Assembly: GCA_032355985.1 (NCBI GenBank)
Contig: JAUKVZ010000001.1
Coordinates: forward strand, 248,001-312,000
From: Sarcodiotheca gaudichaudii
Taxonomy: Eukaryota > Rhodophyta > Florideophyceae > Gigartinales > Solieriaceae
Reading direction: 5' to 3'
DNA length: 64,000 nt
Shown piece by piece: positions 19,569 through 30,406 of the stretch; the stretch's first letter is position 1, and every line of letters starts with the position of its first letter. The position numbers were made by a program, and so were the translations under genes. Below the pieces are notes generated by a model, which saw only the letters and a list, made by a program, of their open reading frames with translations, had not been told where the DNA came from and searched no databases.

Positions 19569-20940
19569 CGGAACGACCCCAACCAGTGACACGCAGACTT
19601 CCCGGCGCAAGCCGCTGGTCGTCGCGTTGATCGTGGCGGCGCTTTTTGCGATTCCGCTGGCTGGTGTCGTGCTGACCGGCGCCGGCGCCGAGAGCCGGGC
19701 GGCGAAGGATCAGGATCGATATCACCTCGTCGCGTCGCAGCGTTTTGCCGAGCAATGGCCTGCGTTTGAATTCGGCGATTACGAATCGGCGACGACGCCG
19801 GGATATCACGTTGTCGTGGCGACGTTCATTCGATTCGCGACGGGCGACAAGGCAGGAGTTCGCCTGTTCGCGTCGTTCTTTACGTTCGGATTGATTGTGA
19901 CCCTTGCGATGGCGGTGGGTCGTCGGGCGCCGCCGCTGCTGGCCGTCTGTTTGTGCGCTCCATTGATCGCGTCGCAGTATGTCTTTCAGGCCGGCGCATT
20001 CATGCTGCCTGACAATGCGGGTTGGTGGGGCGTGCTGGCGCTCGTGCTGCTTGCGTACTACACGCCTTGGTGTCCGCGCGTTGCGGTCGCCGGCGGCGTC
20101 ATTCTTGCGGCTCTCGTGGCGACGCGGCAGATCCATCTCTGGGGCGCGGGGGTGGTCTGGCTGGCCGCCTGGCTGGGGAATCTGGCCGATGGCGAATCGA
20201 GTGGTCCGCTGCTCACGAACTCTGTGAAGAGATCCGTCGGCCGGACGGCGTTCGCATTCGCCATGACAGCGCCGGCGTTTCTCATCGTGTTCTGGTTTTA
20301 CAAGCTCTGGGGCGATGCATTGACGCCGCCGCTCTTTCAGGTCGGCGGCGACTCAGAGCGCGCCGGGGCGATCGGCAACATCAAGACGACGGGAGGCAAT
20401 CCAGCAACGCCGGCGACGGTGCTCTCCATCGCAGGCGGGATCGGGATCCTCTATCTGCCGGTGTGCATTCGTCAGCTTCTTGAGATGTGGCTCGAGCGAC
20501 GGACGAAGGTGTTGCAGATGTGCGCCATCGGGGCGGCCATCGGTTTGCTCGCCGGCGCCATTCCGCTCTCCACTTTCAGTATGGAGGCGGGGCGCTGGTC
20601 CGGCATATGGAACATCGTGAACAAGCTGCCGGTCATCGCGGATCGATCGCCGCTGATCATCGCATTGTCGACGCTCGGCGGCTTCGTCATTGTGGCGACG
20701 AGTCTGGCGCTGCATCGCCGTGATCGATGGGTTTTTCTGGCGACATGGGCGGGTTTTATCGTTGCGATGTCCGCCAATGCGCAGGCGTGGCAGCGGTACT
20801 ACGAGCCTTTCGCGATCATGATGTTCGCGCTGGCGGCCGCACGGGCGCAGGGTGATCGCATCGCGCCGCGCTGGGCGCTTGCTGGACCGATCGCGCTGGC
20901 GCTTGGCTCAGCCGCGCTGACAATGCTCAGTCTTCGCTAG
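19561..20940 (+). CDS. Polytopic membrane protein, probable GT-C-fold glycosyltransferase
   Basis: About 459 residues with roughly ten or more hydrophobic segments. The N-terminus has one transmembrane helix, then an extracytoplasmic-type loop with QDRYHLVASQRF and ATTPGYHVV. This acidic-residue loop followed by TPG is reminiscent of GT-C glycosyltransferases such as ALG10 or ArnT, which use polyprenyl-linked sugars. The match is from memory of motif style and is not strong. The ATG overlaps the methyltransferase stop. It may use the product of the UbiA-family enzyme next door (inference). The gene ends 12 bases from the convergent ugd gene. Confidence 0.65.
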   Translation: MTDGTTPTSDTQTSRRKPLVVALIVAALFAIPLAGVVLTGAGAESRAAKDQDRYHLVASQRFAEQWPAFEFGDYESATTPGYHVVVATFIRFATGDKAGVRLFASFFTFGLIVTLAMAVGRRAPPLLAVCLCAPLIASQYVFQAGAFMLPDNAGWWGVLALVLLAYYTPWCPRVAVAGGVILAALVATRQIHLWGAGVVWLAAWLGNLADGESSGPLLTNSVKRSVGRTAFAFAMTAPAFLIVFWFYKLWGDALTPPLFQVGGDSERAGAIGNIKTTGGNPATPATVLSIAGGIGILYLPVCIRQLLEMWLERRTKVLQMCAIGAAIGLLAGAIPLSTFSMEAGRWSGIWNIVNKLPVIADRSPLIIALSTLGGFVIVATSLALHRRDRWVFLATWAGFIVAMSANAQAWQRYYEPFAIMMFALAAARAQGDRIAPRWALAGPIALALGSAALTMLSLR

Positions 20941-20952
20941 GGCGCCGGCTTT

Positions 20953-22317
20953 TCAGCCGGCCGTCTGAGGGCTTCGCGACTGCTCGACGACAGGGCGGCC
21001 GACGGAGTAGTACGTGAAGGATGTCGAGCCGATGCGATCGCGGCTGTAGAGATTGCGGCCATCGAAGATGACATGGCCGGACATCGCCATCGCCATGCGG
21101 TCGTAATCAGGCTGCTTGAACTCATCCCAGTCTGTTGAGATCACCAGCGCATCGGCGCCATTGAGCGTTTCATACATCTCCGTCGCAAGCTTGATCTTCG
21201 AGCCCATCAGCTTCGAAGTGTTCTCCGCGGCGACGGGGTCATACGCGCGAACCTTGGCGCCGGCCGCCAGAGCCTTTTCCATGAGCGTCAGCGCGGGCGC
21301 CTCGCGGATGTCATCCGTGTTGGGCTTGAATGCGATGCCCCAGAACGCGATCGTCTTGCCGGTCAGACCACCATCGCCTTCGAAGTGCTTTTCGAGCTTT
21401 GAGAAGAAGGAATCACGCTGCGCCTGATTCACCTCGTGCACGCTGTTGAGAAGCTTTGCCGGACGGGACGCGTCTTCACCCATGGAGATGCATGCGAGCA
21501 CATCCTTGGGGAAGCAGGAGCCGCCGTAGCCGAGGCCCGGATGGAGGAACTGATTGCCGATGCGCTTGTCTGCGCACATGCCCTCGCGGACGCGCTTGAT
21601 GTCGGCCCCGTATGACTCGCACAAGCCTGCGATCTCGTTCACGAATGAGATTTTCGTCGCAAGCATGGCGTTCGATGCGTACTTCACCATCTCGCTCGAC
21701 GGAACGTCGAAGACGTAGATCGGATTGCCCTGGCGCACGAAGGGCTCGTACAGATTGCGCATCACTGAATCGGCGTGCTCGGTGCGGACGCCGACGACAA
21801 CGCGATCGGGCTTCTGGAAGTCATTGATCGCGGCGCCTTCCTTGAGGAACTCAGGGTTGTTCGCGATCGAGAAGGGGATATCGCCGACGATCGCGCGAAT
21901 ACGGCGCTCGACTTCCAGCGTCGTGCCGACCGGCACGGTGGATTTGACGACGACGACCTTCGGCTGCTGATTCGGACCCAGGGCCTTGATGGCCTGCGCG
22001 ACATCTTCGGCGGCCTTGAAGACATACTGCAGATCGGCGCGGCCGCGATCATCAGAGGGCGTGCCGACGCAGATGAAGATCACATCCGCATCCGTGTATG
22101 CCTCAGCGGGCTCCGTTGTGAAGTGCAGGCGGCCGGCGTGCGCGTTGGAGACGATCATCTCGGTCAGACCCGGCTCGTAGATCGGGCAGCCGCCCTTCTT
22201 GAGCGTGGCGATCTTCTCGGGATCGATGTCCAGGCAGGTGACATCGTTGCCGGTGTTGGCGAAGCATGCGCCGGTGACCAGGCCGACATATCCGGTTCCA
22301 ACCATCGTCAGTCGCAT
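20953..22317 (-). CDS. ugd: UDP-glucose 6-dehydrogenase
   Basis: Oxidises UDP-glucose to UDP-glucuronate with two NAD. The 454-residue length is typical. The Rossmann motif GTGYVGLVTG is at residues 7-16, FICVGTPS follows, and the catalytic cysteine is Cys268 in GGSCFPKDV. EMVKYASNA supplies the conserved lysine. GAGG lies about 9 bases before the ATG. Its product feeds the UDP-xylose synthase transcribed behind... beside it at 22427 and the 4-epimerase-like enzyme at 53713. The gene order (uxs then ugd, both minus strand, about 110 bases apart) suggests one operon. Confidence 0.96.
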   Translation of the reverse strand: MRLTMVGTGYVGLVTGACFANTGNDVTCLDIDPEKIATLKKGGCPIYEPGLTEMIVSNAHAGRLHFTTEPAEAYTDADVIFICVGTPSDDRGRADLQYVFKAAEDVAQAIKALGPNQQPKVVVVKSTVPVGTTLEVERRIRAIVGDIPFSIANNPEFLKEGAAINDFQKPDRVVVGVRTEHADSVMRNLYEPFVRQGNPIYVFDVPSSEMVKYASNAMLATKISFVNEIAGLCESYGADIKRVREGMCADKRIGNQFLHPGLGYGGSCFPKDVLACISMGEDASRPAKLLNSVHEVNQAQRDSFFSKLEKHFEGDGGLTGKTIAFWGIAFKPNTDDIREAPALTLMEKALAAGAKVRAYDPVAAENTSKLMGSKIKLATEMYETLNGADALVISTDWDEFKQPDYDRMAMAMSGHVIFDGRNLYSRDRIGSTSFTYYSVGRPVVEQSRSPQTAG

Positions 22318-22426
22318 CTGTCTAATCCTCGTTCCTTCTCGGATCGTCGTCAGGCTCTGCGCTCAAGCGCGGCCGCTCGAATCGTTGTTCTCGTGGCAGT
22401 CCTATCGGTCAGACGCAGGGGGCGTC

Positions 22427-23401
22427 TCAGTAGTTCGGCGTCGGCGCCCTGAATCGGCTGAGATCGATGGACTTGAACCAGTCGATCGTCCGTGTCAGGC
22501 CCTCGCGCAATTCGACCGTCGGCGACCAGTCAAGCCGGTTTTGGGCGAGCGAAATGTCGGGGCGTCGCTGCTTTGGATCGTCCTCCGGCAGCGGGCGATA
22601 GCATAGCTTGGACCTTGATCCGGAGATCTCGATCACCAGCTCCGCCAGCTCCTTGATCGTGAATTCCCCGGGATTGCCCAGATTCACGGGCCCCGGGAAA
22701 TCGTCCGGGCCATTCATCATCCGGATGAATCCCTCGACGAGATCATCTACGAAACAGAACGCCCGGCTCTGCGAGCCGTCGCCGAAGATGGTGATGTCTT
22801 CGCCGGCAAGCGCCTGACGGATGAAGTTCGACACAACGCGTCCGTCGTAAGGATGCATGCGCGGGCCGTACGTATTGAAGATGCGCACGACGCGAATGTT
22901 TACGCCGTTCTGGCGGTGGTAATCAAAGAAGAGCGTCTCGGCGACGCGCTTGCCTTCGTCGTAGCAGGCGCGAGGGCCGATCGTATTGACGGCGCCGCGA
23001 TAGCTCTCCGGCTGCGGATGCACTTCGGGATCCCCGTAGATCTCGCTCGTTGAGGCCTGGAAGATCTTCGCATGGCAGCGCTTGGCCAGGCCGAGCATGT
23101 TGATGGCGCCGACGACGGAAGTCTTGCACGTCTTGATGGGGTTGTACTGGTAATGGCCGGGCGCGGCCGGGCATGCGAGGTTGTAGATCTCATCCACTTC
23201 GAGCCAGATGGGATGCACGACATCGTGCCGCACGAGCTCGAAGTTGGACTGCGGCAGCAGATGGGCGACGTTCTCCTTCTGGCTCGTGAAGAAGTTGTCG
23301 AGGCAGATGACATCATGTCCCTGCTCGACGAGGCGATCGCATAGATGCGAGCCGAGGAAGCCGGCGCCGCCGGTCACGAGGATGCGCTTGGAGATCGACA
23401 C
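22427..23401 (-). CDS. UDP-glucuronate decarboxylase (UDP-xylose synthase)
   Basis: Extended SDR of about 324 residues. The cofactor motif is [10 protein letters not shown] (residues 10-19), the catalytic pair is YDEGK (Tyr147, Lys151), and [14 protein letters not shown] is characteristic of UDP-xylose synthases. [11 protein letters not shown] is nearly diagnostic of the family. It converts UDP-glucuronate to UDP-xylose. The start is GTG 23401, preceded by AGAAGG. The open frame extends 58 codons further upstream without family similarity and runs antisense across the pqiA promoter. It lies upstream of ugd in the same direction, giving a two-gene UDP-GlcA to UDP-Xyl unit. Confidence 0.92.
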   Translation of the reverse strand: MSISKRILVTGGAGFLGSHLCDRLVEQGHDVICLDNFFTSQKENVAHLLPQSNFELVRHDVVHPIWLEVDEIYNLACPAAPGHYQYNPIKTCKTSVVGAINMLGLAKRCHAKIFQASTSEIYGDPEVHPQPESYRGAVNTIGPRACYDEGKRVAETLFFDYHRQNGVNIRVVRIFNTYGPRMHPYDGRVVSNFIRQALAGEDITIFGDGSQSRAFCFVDDLVEGFIRMMNGPDDFPGPVNLGNPGEFTIKELAELVIEISGSRSKLCYRPLPEDDPKQRRPDISLAQNRLDWSPTVELREGLTRTIDWFKSIDLSRFRAPTPNY

Positions 23402-23552
23402 CTGAGCTGAGCCTTCTCTGGGAGGGGGAGGTCGGGGAAAACGGGGGCGTATCGTACGTTTATCGGCCGATCGAGGAGGAGACTCAACGACGTCCTCACC
23501 TGCATATTCGATCGGGCGATCCGCGCGGAGAAAGGCCTGATTCCGAGGCCCG

Positions 23553-23567
23553 TATAAGATGAGCGAC
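23553..23567 (+). promoter_or_regulatory. -10-like box adjacent to pqiA start
   Basis: TATAAG at 23553-23558 ends 9 bases before ATG 23568. If this is a true -10 box, transcription would start at or just before the ATG and the mRNA would be leaderless. No clear -35 or Shine-Dalgarno is visible. Confidence 0.35.
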
Positions 23568-24176
23568 ATGACCACTGCGGCGATCGAGAAACTTCGAGCC
23601 TGCCATTGCTGCGGATTGATTCAGCGCGTTGGCGTAATCAGCAGGGGGTCGGTCGCGCGATGCGCCAGATGCAGGACAGTCGTCCGTCATGGAAAACGAC
23701 CTCGCAGCGCAAGTCGGGCGGCGGCATTCAGCGCTGCGGCGCTGATCATCTATCCCGCCGCCATGACCCTTCCGGTGCTTGAGATTGCCGAGATGGGGCA
23801 TACGAACAGCGCGACCATCTGGTCCGGCGTCGTGGCCCTGATGACCGAGGGCTACTACGGCCTGGCGCTGATCGTGTTCCTGTGCTCCGTTGTGATTCCA
23901 TTTCTGAAGATTGCGGGCGTCTTTGTGCTCTGCGGCGGGCGAAAGTTGCTCAGTAAGAGAAATCGCGCAATGACGCATCGCGCGCTGGAGTGGATCGGCC
24001 GCTGGGGCATGGTGGATGTGCTGCTCGTGGCGGTGCTGGTGGCGCTCGTCAAACTCGGCGATCTCGTGGATGTGCACGCCGGACCGGGAGCACTTGCATT
24101 TGCGGCCGTCGTTGTGATGAGCATGCTTGCTTCGTTGTCTTTCGATCCGGCGTCCATCTGGGAGGAAGAGTCGTGA
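23568..24176 (+). CDS. pqiA: Paraquat-inducible protein A-like membrane protein (single PqiA domain)
   Basis: About 202 residues. The N-terminal zinc-ribbon-like cysteines (Cys12/Cys15 and Cys32/Cys35) precede four hydrophobic segments, including [11 protein letters not shown] and [13 protein letters not shown], which are hallmarks of the PqiA domain. E. coli PqiA has two such domains and this protein has one. The start may be ATG 23568 or the in-frame ATG 23559; a -10-like box directly upstream favours 23568. It overlaps pqiB by four bases (GTGA), so the pair is translationally coupled. The pair is predicted to move lipids between the inner and outer membranes. Confidence 0.85.
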   Translation: MTTAAIEKLRACHCCGLIQRVGVISRGSVARCARCRTVVRHGKRPRSASRAAAFSAAALIIYPAAMTLPVLEIAEMGHTNSATIWSGVVALMTEGYYGLALIVFLCSVVIPFLKIAGVFVLCGGRKLLSKRNRAMTHRALEWIGRWGMVDVLLVAVLVALVKLGDLVDVHAGPGALAFAAVVVMSMLASLSFDPASIWEEES

Positions 24177-25063
24177 GCAATCCGACCGAAGAAGCCATTC
24201 CGAAGGCATCCATCGAGCCGGCGCGCCGTGTTTCGTTCGTCTGGATCGTGCCGATCCTGGCGCTGGTCGCGATCGGCGCCCTGGTTGTCAATGTGATGGC
24301 CGAGAAGGGGATTGAGATCGAGATCCTCTTCGACGATGGACATGGTCTGCAGATCGGCGATGCGGTGAAGTTTCGAGGTGTGCAGGTCGGACAGGTGCGC
24401 GATGTGACGCTTGCGTCGGATCTGCATCATGTGCAAGTCGCCGCTGAGATCGAGAAGTCGGCGGCCGGGCTCGCGGTGCAGGGGACGAGATTCTGGATCG
24501 TGCGGCCGCAGATCGGGCTGACAGGCGTATCCGGCGTTGAGACGCTTCTTGGGCCGAACTACATCACGCTTGAACCGGGCGCCGGCGAAGAAAAGCGATC
24601 GTTCACAGGCGTTGGAGTGGCGCCGATCACGCGCGAGGAGAACAGCCGAAATCTTCGACTCATCCTCGAGGCGGAGCGCATGGGGTCCCTCACGATCGGC
24701 GCGCCGGTCCTCTATCGCGACATTCAAGTGGGCGTCGTCACGGACGCGACGCTGGCGTCTGATGGTCGCGCAGTGGATATCGAGGTCGAGATCGAAGCGA
24801 GCCAGGCGCATCTGGTTCGCGACAACTCGCGCTTCTGGAACGCCAGCGGCGTCGGCGTGGATCTGGGATTCACCGGCCTCAGTGTGCAGGCCGGCTCACT
24901 CGAATCCATGCTCAACGGAGGCATCGGTTTCGCCACACCCAAGCGCCCTGGCGAGCGCGTGGACAGCAATCATCGATTCGAACTGGCGAACGAAGTCGAT
25001 GACGACTGGCTGGACTGGCGTCCGGATCTTTCCGTGACGACCGCCGATCCGACTGATTTCTGA
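24173..25063 (+). CDS. pqiB: MCE-domain protein PqiB (two MCE domains)
   Basis: About 296 residues from GTG 24173, preceded by GGAGGAAGAG. One N-terminal transmembrane helix (FVWIVPILALVAIGALVV) anchors two MCE domains: one with GDAVKFRGVQVGQVRDV and a second with GAPVLYRDIQVGVVTDA. E. coli PqiB has three MCE domains and about 545 residues, so this is a short form. PqiB-type proteins assemble as hexameric channels across the periplasm for lipid transfer. The lipoprotein PqiC was not seen downstream; the next gene is the convergent sat, 13 bases away. Confidence 0.88.
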   Translation: MSNPTEEAIPKASIEPARRVSFVWIVPILALVAIGALVVNVMAEKGIEIEILFDDGHGLQIGDAVKFRGVQVGQVRDVTLASDLHHVQVAAEIEKSAAGLAVQGTRFWIVRPQIGLTGVSGVETLLGPNYITLEPGAGEEKRSFTGVGVAPITREENSRNLRLILEAERMGSLTIGAPVLYRDIQVGVVTDATLASDGRAVDIEVEIEASQAHLVRDNSRFWNASGVGVDLGFTGLSVQAGSLESMLNGGIGFATPKRPGERVDSNHRFELANEVDDDWLDWRPDLSVTTADPTDF

Positions 25064-25076
25064 TTCTGTCGCCTGA

Positions 25077-26252
25077 TCAGGCGCCGGCTGTCTCGAGGCT
25101 GGTCGCCCATTCGATCAGCACGTCGGCGACCTCCGGGCGGGAGAACTCGGCCGGCGGACGCTCGCCGCGACCCAGCATCTCGCGCACCTTCGTGCCCGAC
25201 AGGAAGATCTGATCGCCTTCGATCTTGGGGAAGGTCTTGGAGCTGACCATGCCCTGAGCCCGCTTCGAATACGCGGCGTGCTCAAACTTCAGCGGCTCGA
25301 TCGCGAGATTCTCCGGATCGAGCTCTTCGAAGATGTTCTGAGCGTCGTACGTGCCGTAGTAGTCGCCCACGCCCGCATGATCGCGGCCGACGATGAAGTG
25401 CGTGCAGCCGTAGTTCTTGCGGATGAGTGAGTGCAGGATCGCCTCACGAGGACCGGCATATCGCATGGCGGCGGGCATGACTGTCAGCGCCGTGCGCTCC
25501 GGCACGAAGTAATCCTTGATCAGGACGTTGTAGCACTTCATGCGAACATCCGCCGGAATGTCGCCGGGCTTGGTCTCGCCGACGAGCGGATGAATCAGCA
25601 GGCCGTCGCAGATCTCCTGAGCACACTTGCAGAGATACTCGTGAGCGCGATGGATGGGATTGCGCGTCTGGAATGCGGCGATCGTTGACCATCCACGAGA
25701 CTGGAAGTCTTCGCGCGTTTCGGCCGGTGTCTTGCGATACTCGAGGAACGCCTCGGGGCCGTCGGGATCGACGCACACTTCGACGACATCCACGGGGCCG
25801 GCGACGCATGTGTCGCCTTCCTGCTGCACCTGGGCGACGCCCGGATGCGCCGAGTCCTCCGTGCGGAAGACATTCGGGATCTCAAGCGCCTTGTCGTGGG
25901 CGAACGTCTCTTCGACGGTCATGACGGCCTGCAATGTCCCATTGGGGGCGTACAGGGCGACGCGCTCGCCGACCTTCGGGGCGTCGTCAACGCTGAGCAG
26001 GATCGGGATGGGCCAGATGTCGCCGGAGGCGAGTTTCATGTCCTTGCAGACACTCTGGAAGTCCTTGCTGCCCATGAAGCCGGTCAGCGGGCTGAAGGCG
26101 CCGATGCCGATCATTTCGAGGTCGCAGGACTGCTTGGCACTCAGGTCGATGCGGGGAAGCGAGGACGCCTCCTTGCGGAGAGCCTCCGCATCCGCGCCGG
26201 TTTTGACACGATTGACGAGTTCACCGCCGTGGGGTTGGATCAGTCCGCGCAT
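25077..26252 (-). CDS. sat: Sulfate adenylyltransferase (ATP sulfurylase, Sat type)
   Basis: Makes adenosine 5'-phosphosulfate (APS) from sulfate and ATP. About 391 residues, the size of the single-chain bacterial enzyme without a fused kinase domain. The nucleotide motif [12 protein letters not shown] and the block [18 protein letters not shown] are diagnostic. [11 protein letters not shown] lies near the C-terminus. AGGAGAG precedes ATG 26252; the frame extends 75 codons upstream without similarity. It lies within the glycan locus, divergent from gmd, rather than beside reductive cys genes. With cysC at 57910 it would provide PAPS for the three sulfotransferases. Confidence 0.96.
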   Translation of the reverse strand: MRGLIQPHGGELVNRVKTGADAEALRKEASSLPRIDLSAKQSCDLEMIGIGAFSPLTGFMGSKDFQSVCKDMKLASGDIWPIPILLSVDDAPKVGERVALYAPNGTLQAVMTVEETFAHDKALEIPNVFRTEDSAHPGVAQVQQEGDTCVAGPVDVVEVCVDPDGPEAFLEYRKTPAETREDFQSRGWSTIAAFQTRNPIHRAHEYLCKCAQEICDGLLIHPLVGETKPGDIPADVRMKCYNVLIKDYFVPERTALTVMPAAMRYAGPREAILHSLIRKNYGCTHFIVGRDHAGVGDYYGTYDAQNIFEELDPENLAIEPLKFEHAAYSKRAQGMVSSKTFPKIEGDQIFLSGTKVREMLGRGERPPAEFSRPEVADVLIEWATSLETAGA

Positions 26253-26590
26253 TCCGCTGTCTCTCCTGCTCAGTGTCCGCGCCGCTGTCGGGCGCCTGCC
26301 ATGGGGCGGGAATGACATCCCCGGCCCCCTCATCAAACTCTCAATCGGTCGGTGAAACGCGGCTCTTCGGACGTCCTGCCCAGATGGAGCGTCCTGCTCC
26401 TCGAAGTGAAGCCGCCTTGTCGAGTCGCCGATCACAGCGACGGACGTCGATCCGAGGCTGGGCGAGGATCGTAGCAATCAGAGCGATTCGGCGTCGAGCC
26501 GCTAGACTCTGGCGTTCCGGGGTTCGGGGTGGATCTGGCCCCCAGAAACAGGCAGCAGACGGCGTTCAGACGCCGGAGGGAGTGATTGTC
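26253..26590. promoter_or_regulatory. Divergent sat-gmd intergenic region
   Basis: No coding gene is supported in this 338-base stretch. It must carry the promoters of sat (minus) and gmd (plus). A TAGACT box at 26503-26508 could be the gmd -10, leaving an untranslated leader of about 75 bases. GGAGGGAG at 26576-26583 serves ATG 26591. No convincing -35 box or riboswitch was recognised. Confidence 0.3.
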
Positions 26591-27649
26591 ATGTCGGGTG
26601 CGAAGAGGGCGCTGATCACTGGAATCACCGGGCAGGACGGCAGCTACCTGGCGGAGTTTCTGCTGGACAAGGGGTACGAGGTTCACGGCATCGTTCGCCG
26701 CTCCAGTTCCTTCAACACGCAACGCATCGACGGGATCTATCAGGATCCGCATCAGAAGGGCGCCCGGCTCAAGCTGCACTATGGCGATCTGACCGACGCC
26801 GGCGTGGTCTCCAACATCGTCCGTATGGTCAAGCCGCACGAGGTCTACAACCTGGGCGCTCAGTCGCACGTGCGCGTCAGCTTTGACATGCCGATCTACA
26901 CGTCGGAGTCCGTCGCGATGGGCGCATTGAACCTGCTCGAAGCGCTTCGCGACTACGAAAAGGAAACCGGTGAGCGCACCCGGTACTACCAGGCGTCATC
27001 CAGTGAGATGTTCGGCAAGGTCGTCGAGACGCCTCAGAAGGAGACGACGCCTTTTTATCCGCGTTCCCCGTACGCCGTCGCCAAGGTCTTCGCCCACTGG
27101 ATGACGGTGAACTATCGCGAGAGCTACGGCATGCATGCCTCCTGCGGCATCCTATTCAATCACGAGAGCCCGCGCCGCGGCGAGACATTCGTCACGCGCA
27201 AGATCACGCGCGCCGCGACGCGCATCAAACTCGGCCTGCAGAAGAAGCTTTACCTGGGCAATCTCGATTCGAAGCGCGACTGGGGCTACGCCGGCGACTA
27301 TGTCGAGCAGATGTGGCTCATGCTCCAGCAGGACGAGCCGGATGACTATGTCGTCGCGACGGGTGAGACGTACAGCGTCCGCCAGTTCCTGGAAGAGACG
27401 TTCTCCTATCTCGAGCTCAACTGGGAGGACTACGTCGAGTTTGATCCGCGCTACATGCGGCCTGCCGAGGTCGACTTGCTGCTCGGCGACGCGACGAAAG
27501 CTGAGAAGAAGCTGGGCTGGAAGCCGCGCGTGCAGTTCAAGGAACTCGTCCAGATGATGGTCGATGCGGACATGGAGCTTGCCAAGCGCGAGCGCACGCT
27601 GCGCGACGCCGGGCATGATCTGCCGCAGATGGCGGGTCACGATCAGTAA
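26591..27649 (+). CDS. gmd: GDP-mannose 4,6-dehydratase
   Basis: Converts GDP-D-mannose to GDP-4-keto-6-deoxymannose, the first step to GDP-L-fucose. About 352 residues. The cofactor motif [10 protein letters not shown], the block [14 protein letters not shown] and the catalytic [12 protein letters not shown] are diagnostic, and [17 protein letters not shown] is conserved in all Gmd proteins. A GGAGGGAG sequence lies about 7 bases upstream of ATG 26591; a GTG a few codons upstream is also possible. The gene for the second step (fcl) lies at 29399 in the same direction, separated only by the convergent flippase gene. Confidence 0.97.
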   Translation: MSGAKRALITGITGQDGSYLAEFLLDKGYEVHGIVRRSSSFNTQRIDGIYQDPHQKGARLKLHYGDLTDAGVVSNIVRMVKPHEVYNLGAQSHVRVSFDMPIYTSESVAMGALNLLEALRDYEKETGERTRYYQASSSEMFGKVVETPQKETTPFYPRSPYAVAKVFAHWMTVNYRESYGMHASCGILFNHESPRRGETFVTRKITRAATRIKLGLQKKLYLGNLDSKRDWGYAGDYVEQMWLMLQQDEPDDYVVATGETYSVRQFLEETFSYLELNWEDYVEFDPRYMRPAEVDLLLGDATKAEKKLGWKPRVQFKELVQMMVDADMELAKRERTLRDAGHDLPQMAGHDQ

Positions 27650-27658
27650 GACGCAGGC

Positions 27659-29305
27659 TCAGAGCTCTTCGACCGATTTGTCGGAGACATCAATGACGGG
27701 CGGCTGTTCAACCGGCGGCGTCGGTTCATCAGCTGCTGGCGTCGGCAACATGAGCAGTCGCGCCATCGGCTTTCGAAGTCGGCCAGGAGCGACGTGAAGC
27801 GCGTCTGAGATGTCTTTCGCCATGAATAGGCGCATGGCCACCATAGTGACGGTGCAGAAGACGCCGCCGTTGATGAACACGCGCGCGAGCGGCGACATGG
27901 CGTTCAGCAGGCGCTTGTCCATGAGGACGACGCCGCCTGCAATGGCGCCTGCAATCACCATGTAAGGCGCCATGGATTTCATGATCGTGATCGCGCTGAC
28001 GCGAACGGATCGGAGCGAGACTGCGCCGATCACGATCGTCGCAATGGCGATATAAGCTCCATCGGCAATCGCAATCGCCATGGGGATGTTCACGGTCTTC
28101 GAACTTCTGAACGTCAAGGCCGTGACGCACGCGACGAAAATCACTCCCGCCGCATCGACGAGCAGCAATAGACTCCACTTCTTGAACTGACCGATCGCCA
28201 TCAACACCGAGCGCGGGATAGCGGAGAAAATCGTGATCGGAAGCACGATGCAGAGAATCTGAACAACGGGCACGGAGTCCGCCCACTTGCCGCCCCAGAT
28301 GAGCAGTTCCAGCGGTTCGATGCAAACCAGCAGCGCGTACGCCGCCGGCGCAGACATGAGCGCAAGCAGGCGCATGGTGCGCAGCACTGCGGCGCGCTGA
28401 CGTTCAACATCATGTTGAAGACGAGCGAAAGAGGGGAGCAGCACCGTCTGAAGATTCAGATGCAGGAGGACGCTCACCTGCTTGGAGATCTGATAGCCGA
28501 AGTAATAGACGCCGACGAGTTGAGAGCTCAGGATGACGCCGAGCCCCACGTAGGCGCCCTGGTTGTACGCGCTGGTCGCAAGTGTGCCGACGACGATCCA
28601 CAGGCAGACTTTCAGCACGCCGCCCCATTCGCTGAAACGCGGGCGGCGCTTCCATGGCTTGTCCCGAACGGCGATATAGCACCAGACGCCTTCGATGACA
28701 GCGCAGATGGGCATCGGGATCACGAATCCGATTGGATCTCGTGTTGCCCACACGATCAGCACGACAAGCGACCAGCGCAGCACATTGATCGTGGCAGTGA
28801 TGACTGCGACAGTCTGAAACCGCAGATCAATGTTGAGTTTCGCCTGCAACACCATCGCCGGGGTGTTGAGAGGCAGATATGTGGCGATGACGAGGAGCAG
28901 CGGCACGACGCGCGGGTCGCCGTACATCCTGCCGGCGACCGGCGCCAGAGACGCCAGAACGATGCCCGTGGCGAGATTGAACGCCAGCGACATCCAGAAG
29001 ATGACGCCGACCAGTGACTCATAGTCCTTATGGCCTCGCTGAATGAGCAAGCGACGGGCGCCGCCATCTCGAAAGACCTGAACGAACGCGCTGAATGCCA
29101 CAGCCATGGCGACCACGCCGTACTCAGACTGCGTAAGCCAGATGCCGAGGAAGATCTGAGCGACAAAACTTGCGATGCGACCCGCGGCCGTGTTCATCAT
29201 GAGCCAGATCATGCCGACACCGACCTTGCGCCCCATGCCGGGCGCCTTGGCAGGCGCATCCGGGATCGGCTCGTCGGGCTTCATGGGAGGGATCGGCGTC
29301 GTCAT
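27659..29305 (-). CDS. Wzx-type oligosaccharide flippase (MOP superfamily)
   Basis: A 548-residue polytopic membrane protein with about 14 hydrophobic segments. The N-terminal region ([20 protein letters not shown] and [17 protein letters not shown]) and the mid-region [20 protein letters not shown] are typical of polysaccharide flippases of the Polysacc_synt_3 type. It would translocate undecaprenyl-linked repeat units to the periplasmic face. A TAGCAT box (minus strand, 29320-29315) lies 9 bases before the ATG with no Shine-Dalgarno, suggesting a leaderless message. The N- and C-terminal tails are proline-rich. It is convergent with gmd and divergent from fcl. Confidence 0.88.
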   Translation of the reverse strand: MTTPIPPMKPDEPIPDAPAKAPGMGRKVGVGMIWLMMNTAAGRIASFVAQIFLGIWLTQSEYGVVAMAVAFSAFVQVFRDGGARRLLIQRGHKDYESLVGVIFWMSLAFNLATGIVLASLAPVAGRMYGDPRVVPLLLVIATYLPLNTPAMVLQAKLNIDLRFQTVAVITATINVLRWSLVVLIVWATRDPIGFVIPMPICAVIEGVWCYIAVRDKPWKRRPRFSEWGGVLKVCLWIVVGTLATSAYNQGAYVGLGVILSSQLVGVYYFGYQISKQVSVLLHLNLQTVLLPSFARLQHDVERQRAAVLRTMRLLALMSAPAAYALLVCIEPLELLIWGGKWADSVPVVQILCIVLPITIFSAIPRSVLMAIGQFKKWSLLLLVDAAGVIFVACVTALTFRSSKTVNIPMAIAIADGAYIAIATIVIGAVSLRSVRVSAITIMKSMAPYMVIAGAIAGGVVLMDKRLLNAMSPLARVFINGGVFCTVTMVAMRLFMAKDISDALHVAPGRLRKPMARLLMLPTPAADEPTPPVEQPPVIDVSDKSVEEL

Positions 29306-29398
29306 GCGGCGGTCATGCTATCGGTTCGCTGCATCGCTAGACTTCCGGTTCTTCGCTGCAAGGGAAGACGACCGTTGAGTTTTCGGAAGGATGTTCGT

Positions 29399-30406
29399 GT
29401 GACGGATCTATCGACTCAGAGAATCATCGTGACCGGCGGCGCCGGATTTCTCGGAAGCTTCCTATGCCGGAAGCTGGTCGAGCGAGGCGTCAGTGACGAT
29501 CAGCTCTTCGTGCCGCGTCGCAAGGACTACGACCTGACGCAGGAGCCGGATGTCATCCGGATGTATGACGACGCATTCGGCGGCGACGAGGCCGATGTCG
29601 TGATCCACATGGCGGCTGAGGTCGGCGGGATCGGCGCCAACCGGGAGAATCCGGGACGCTTCTTCTTCGCCAATATGGCCATGGCTCTGCATCTGATCGA
29701 GCACGCTCGTCTGCGCGGCATCGGCGCTCCGGGGACGACGGGCAAGTTTGTTCAGCTCGGCACCATCTGCGCCTATCCGAAATTCACACCCGTGCCCTTC
29801 AAGGAGGAGGAGCTCTGGAATGGCTACCCGGAGGAGACCAATGCGCCGTACGGCGTGGCCAAGAAGGCGGCCTGGCAGATGCTGGATGCATACAAGCTTC
29901 AGTACGGGATGCGATCTTCCTTTGTTCTGCCCGTCAATCTGTATGGGCCAAATGACAACTTCGATCTTCAATCAAGCCATGTCATTCCGGCTTTGATCCG
30001 CAAGTGTGTTGAGGCTCGCGACGCCGGCGCCGACGCCATCGAGTGCTGGGGCACTGGATCGGCCAGCCGCGAGTTCCTGTATGTGGAAGACGCGGCCGAG
30101 GGCATCCTTCGAGCGACGGAAGTCATGGATGAGCCCACGCCCATCAATCTGGGCGCCAGTCACGAGATCACCATCAAGGATCTCGTCGAACTGATCGTGA
30201 AGCTCACGGGTTTCGAGGGTGAGATTCGATGGGATCCATCCAAGCCTGATGGCCAGCCGCGGCGCTGCCTCGATACATCACGCGCCAAGGAGCTGCTCGG
30301 CTGGCAGGCGGGAACGAGCCTTGACGACGGTCTTCGCCAGACGATTGACTGGTGGTCGGAGCATGGGGAAGGCGTCGCGGCCGCAGAATCGCACGGGAGC
30401 GCGTGA
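29399..30406 (+). CDS. fcl: GDP-L-fucose synthase
   Basis: Epimerase/reductase that completes GDP-L-fucose synthesis. About 335 residues. It has the cofactor motif [28 protein letters not shown], and the catalytic [14 protein letters not shown] (Tyr, Lys). [13 protein letters not shown] is typical of Fcl. The start is GTG 29399 with GGAAGG about 8 bases upstream; the open frame upstream runs antisense to the flippase and has no similarity. A TAGACT box at 29338-29343 could be the -10. The stop codon abuts the TTG start of the next glycosyltransferase, so the two are coupled. Confidence 0.95.
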   Translation: MTDLSTQRIIVTGGAGFLGSFLCRKLVERGVSDDQLFVPRRKDYDLTQEPDVIRMYDDAFGGDEADVVIHMAAEVGGIGANRENPGRFFFANMAMALHLIEHARLRGIGAPGTTGKFVQLGTICAYPKFTPVPFKEEELWNGYPEETNAPYGVAKKAAWQMLDAYKLQYGMRSSFVLPVNLYGPNDNFDLQSSHVIPALIRKCVEARDAGADAIECWGTGSASREFLYVEDAAEGILRATEVMDEPTPINLGASHEITIKDLVELIVKLTGFEGEIRWDPSKPDGQPRRCLDTSRAKELLGWQAGTSLDDGLRQTIDWWSEHGEGVAAAESHGSA

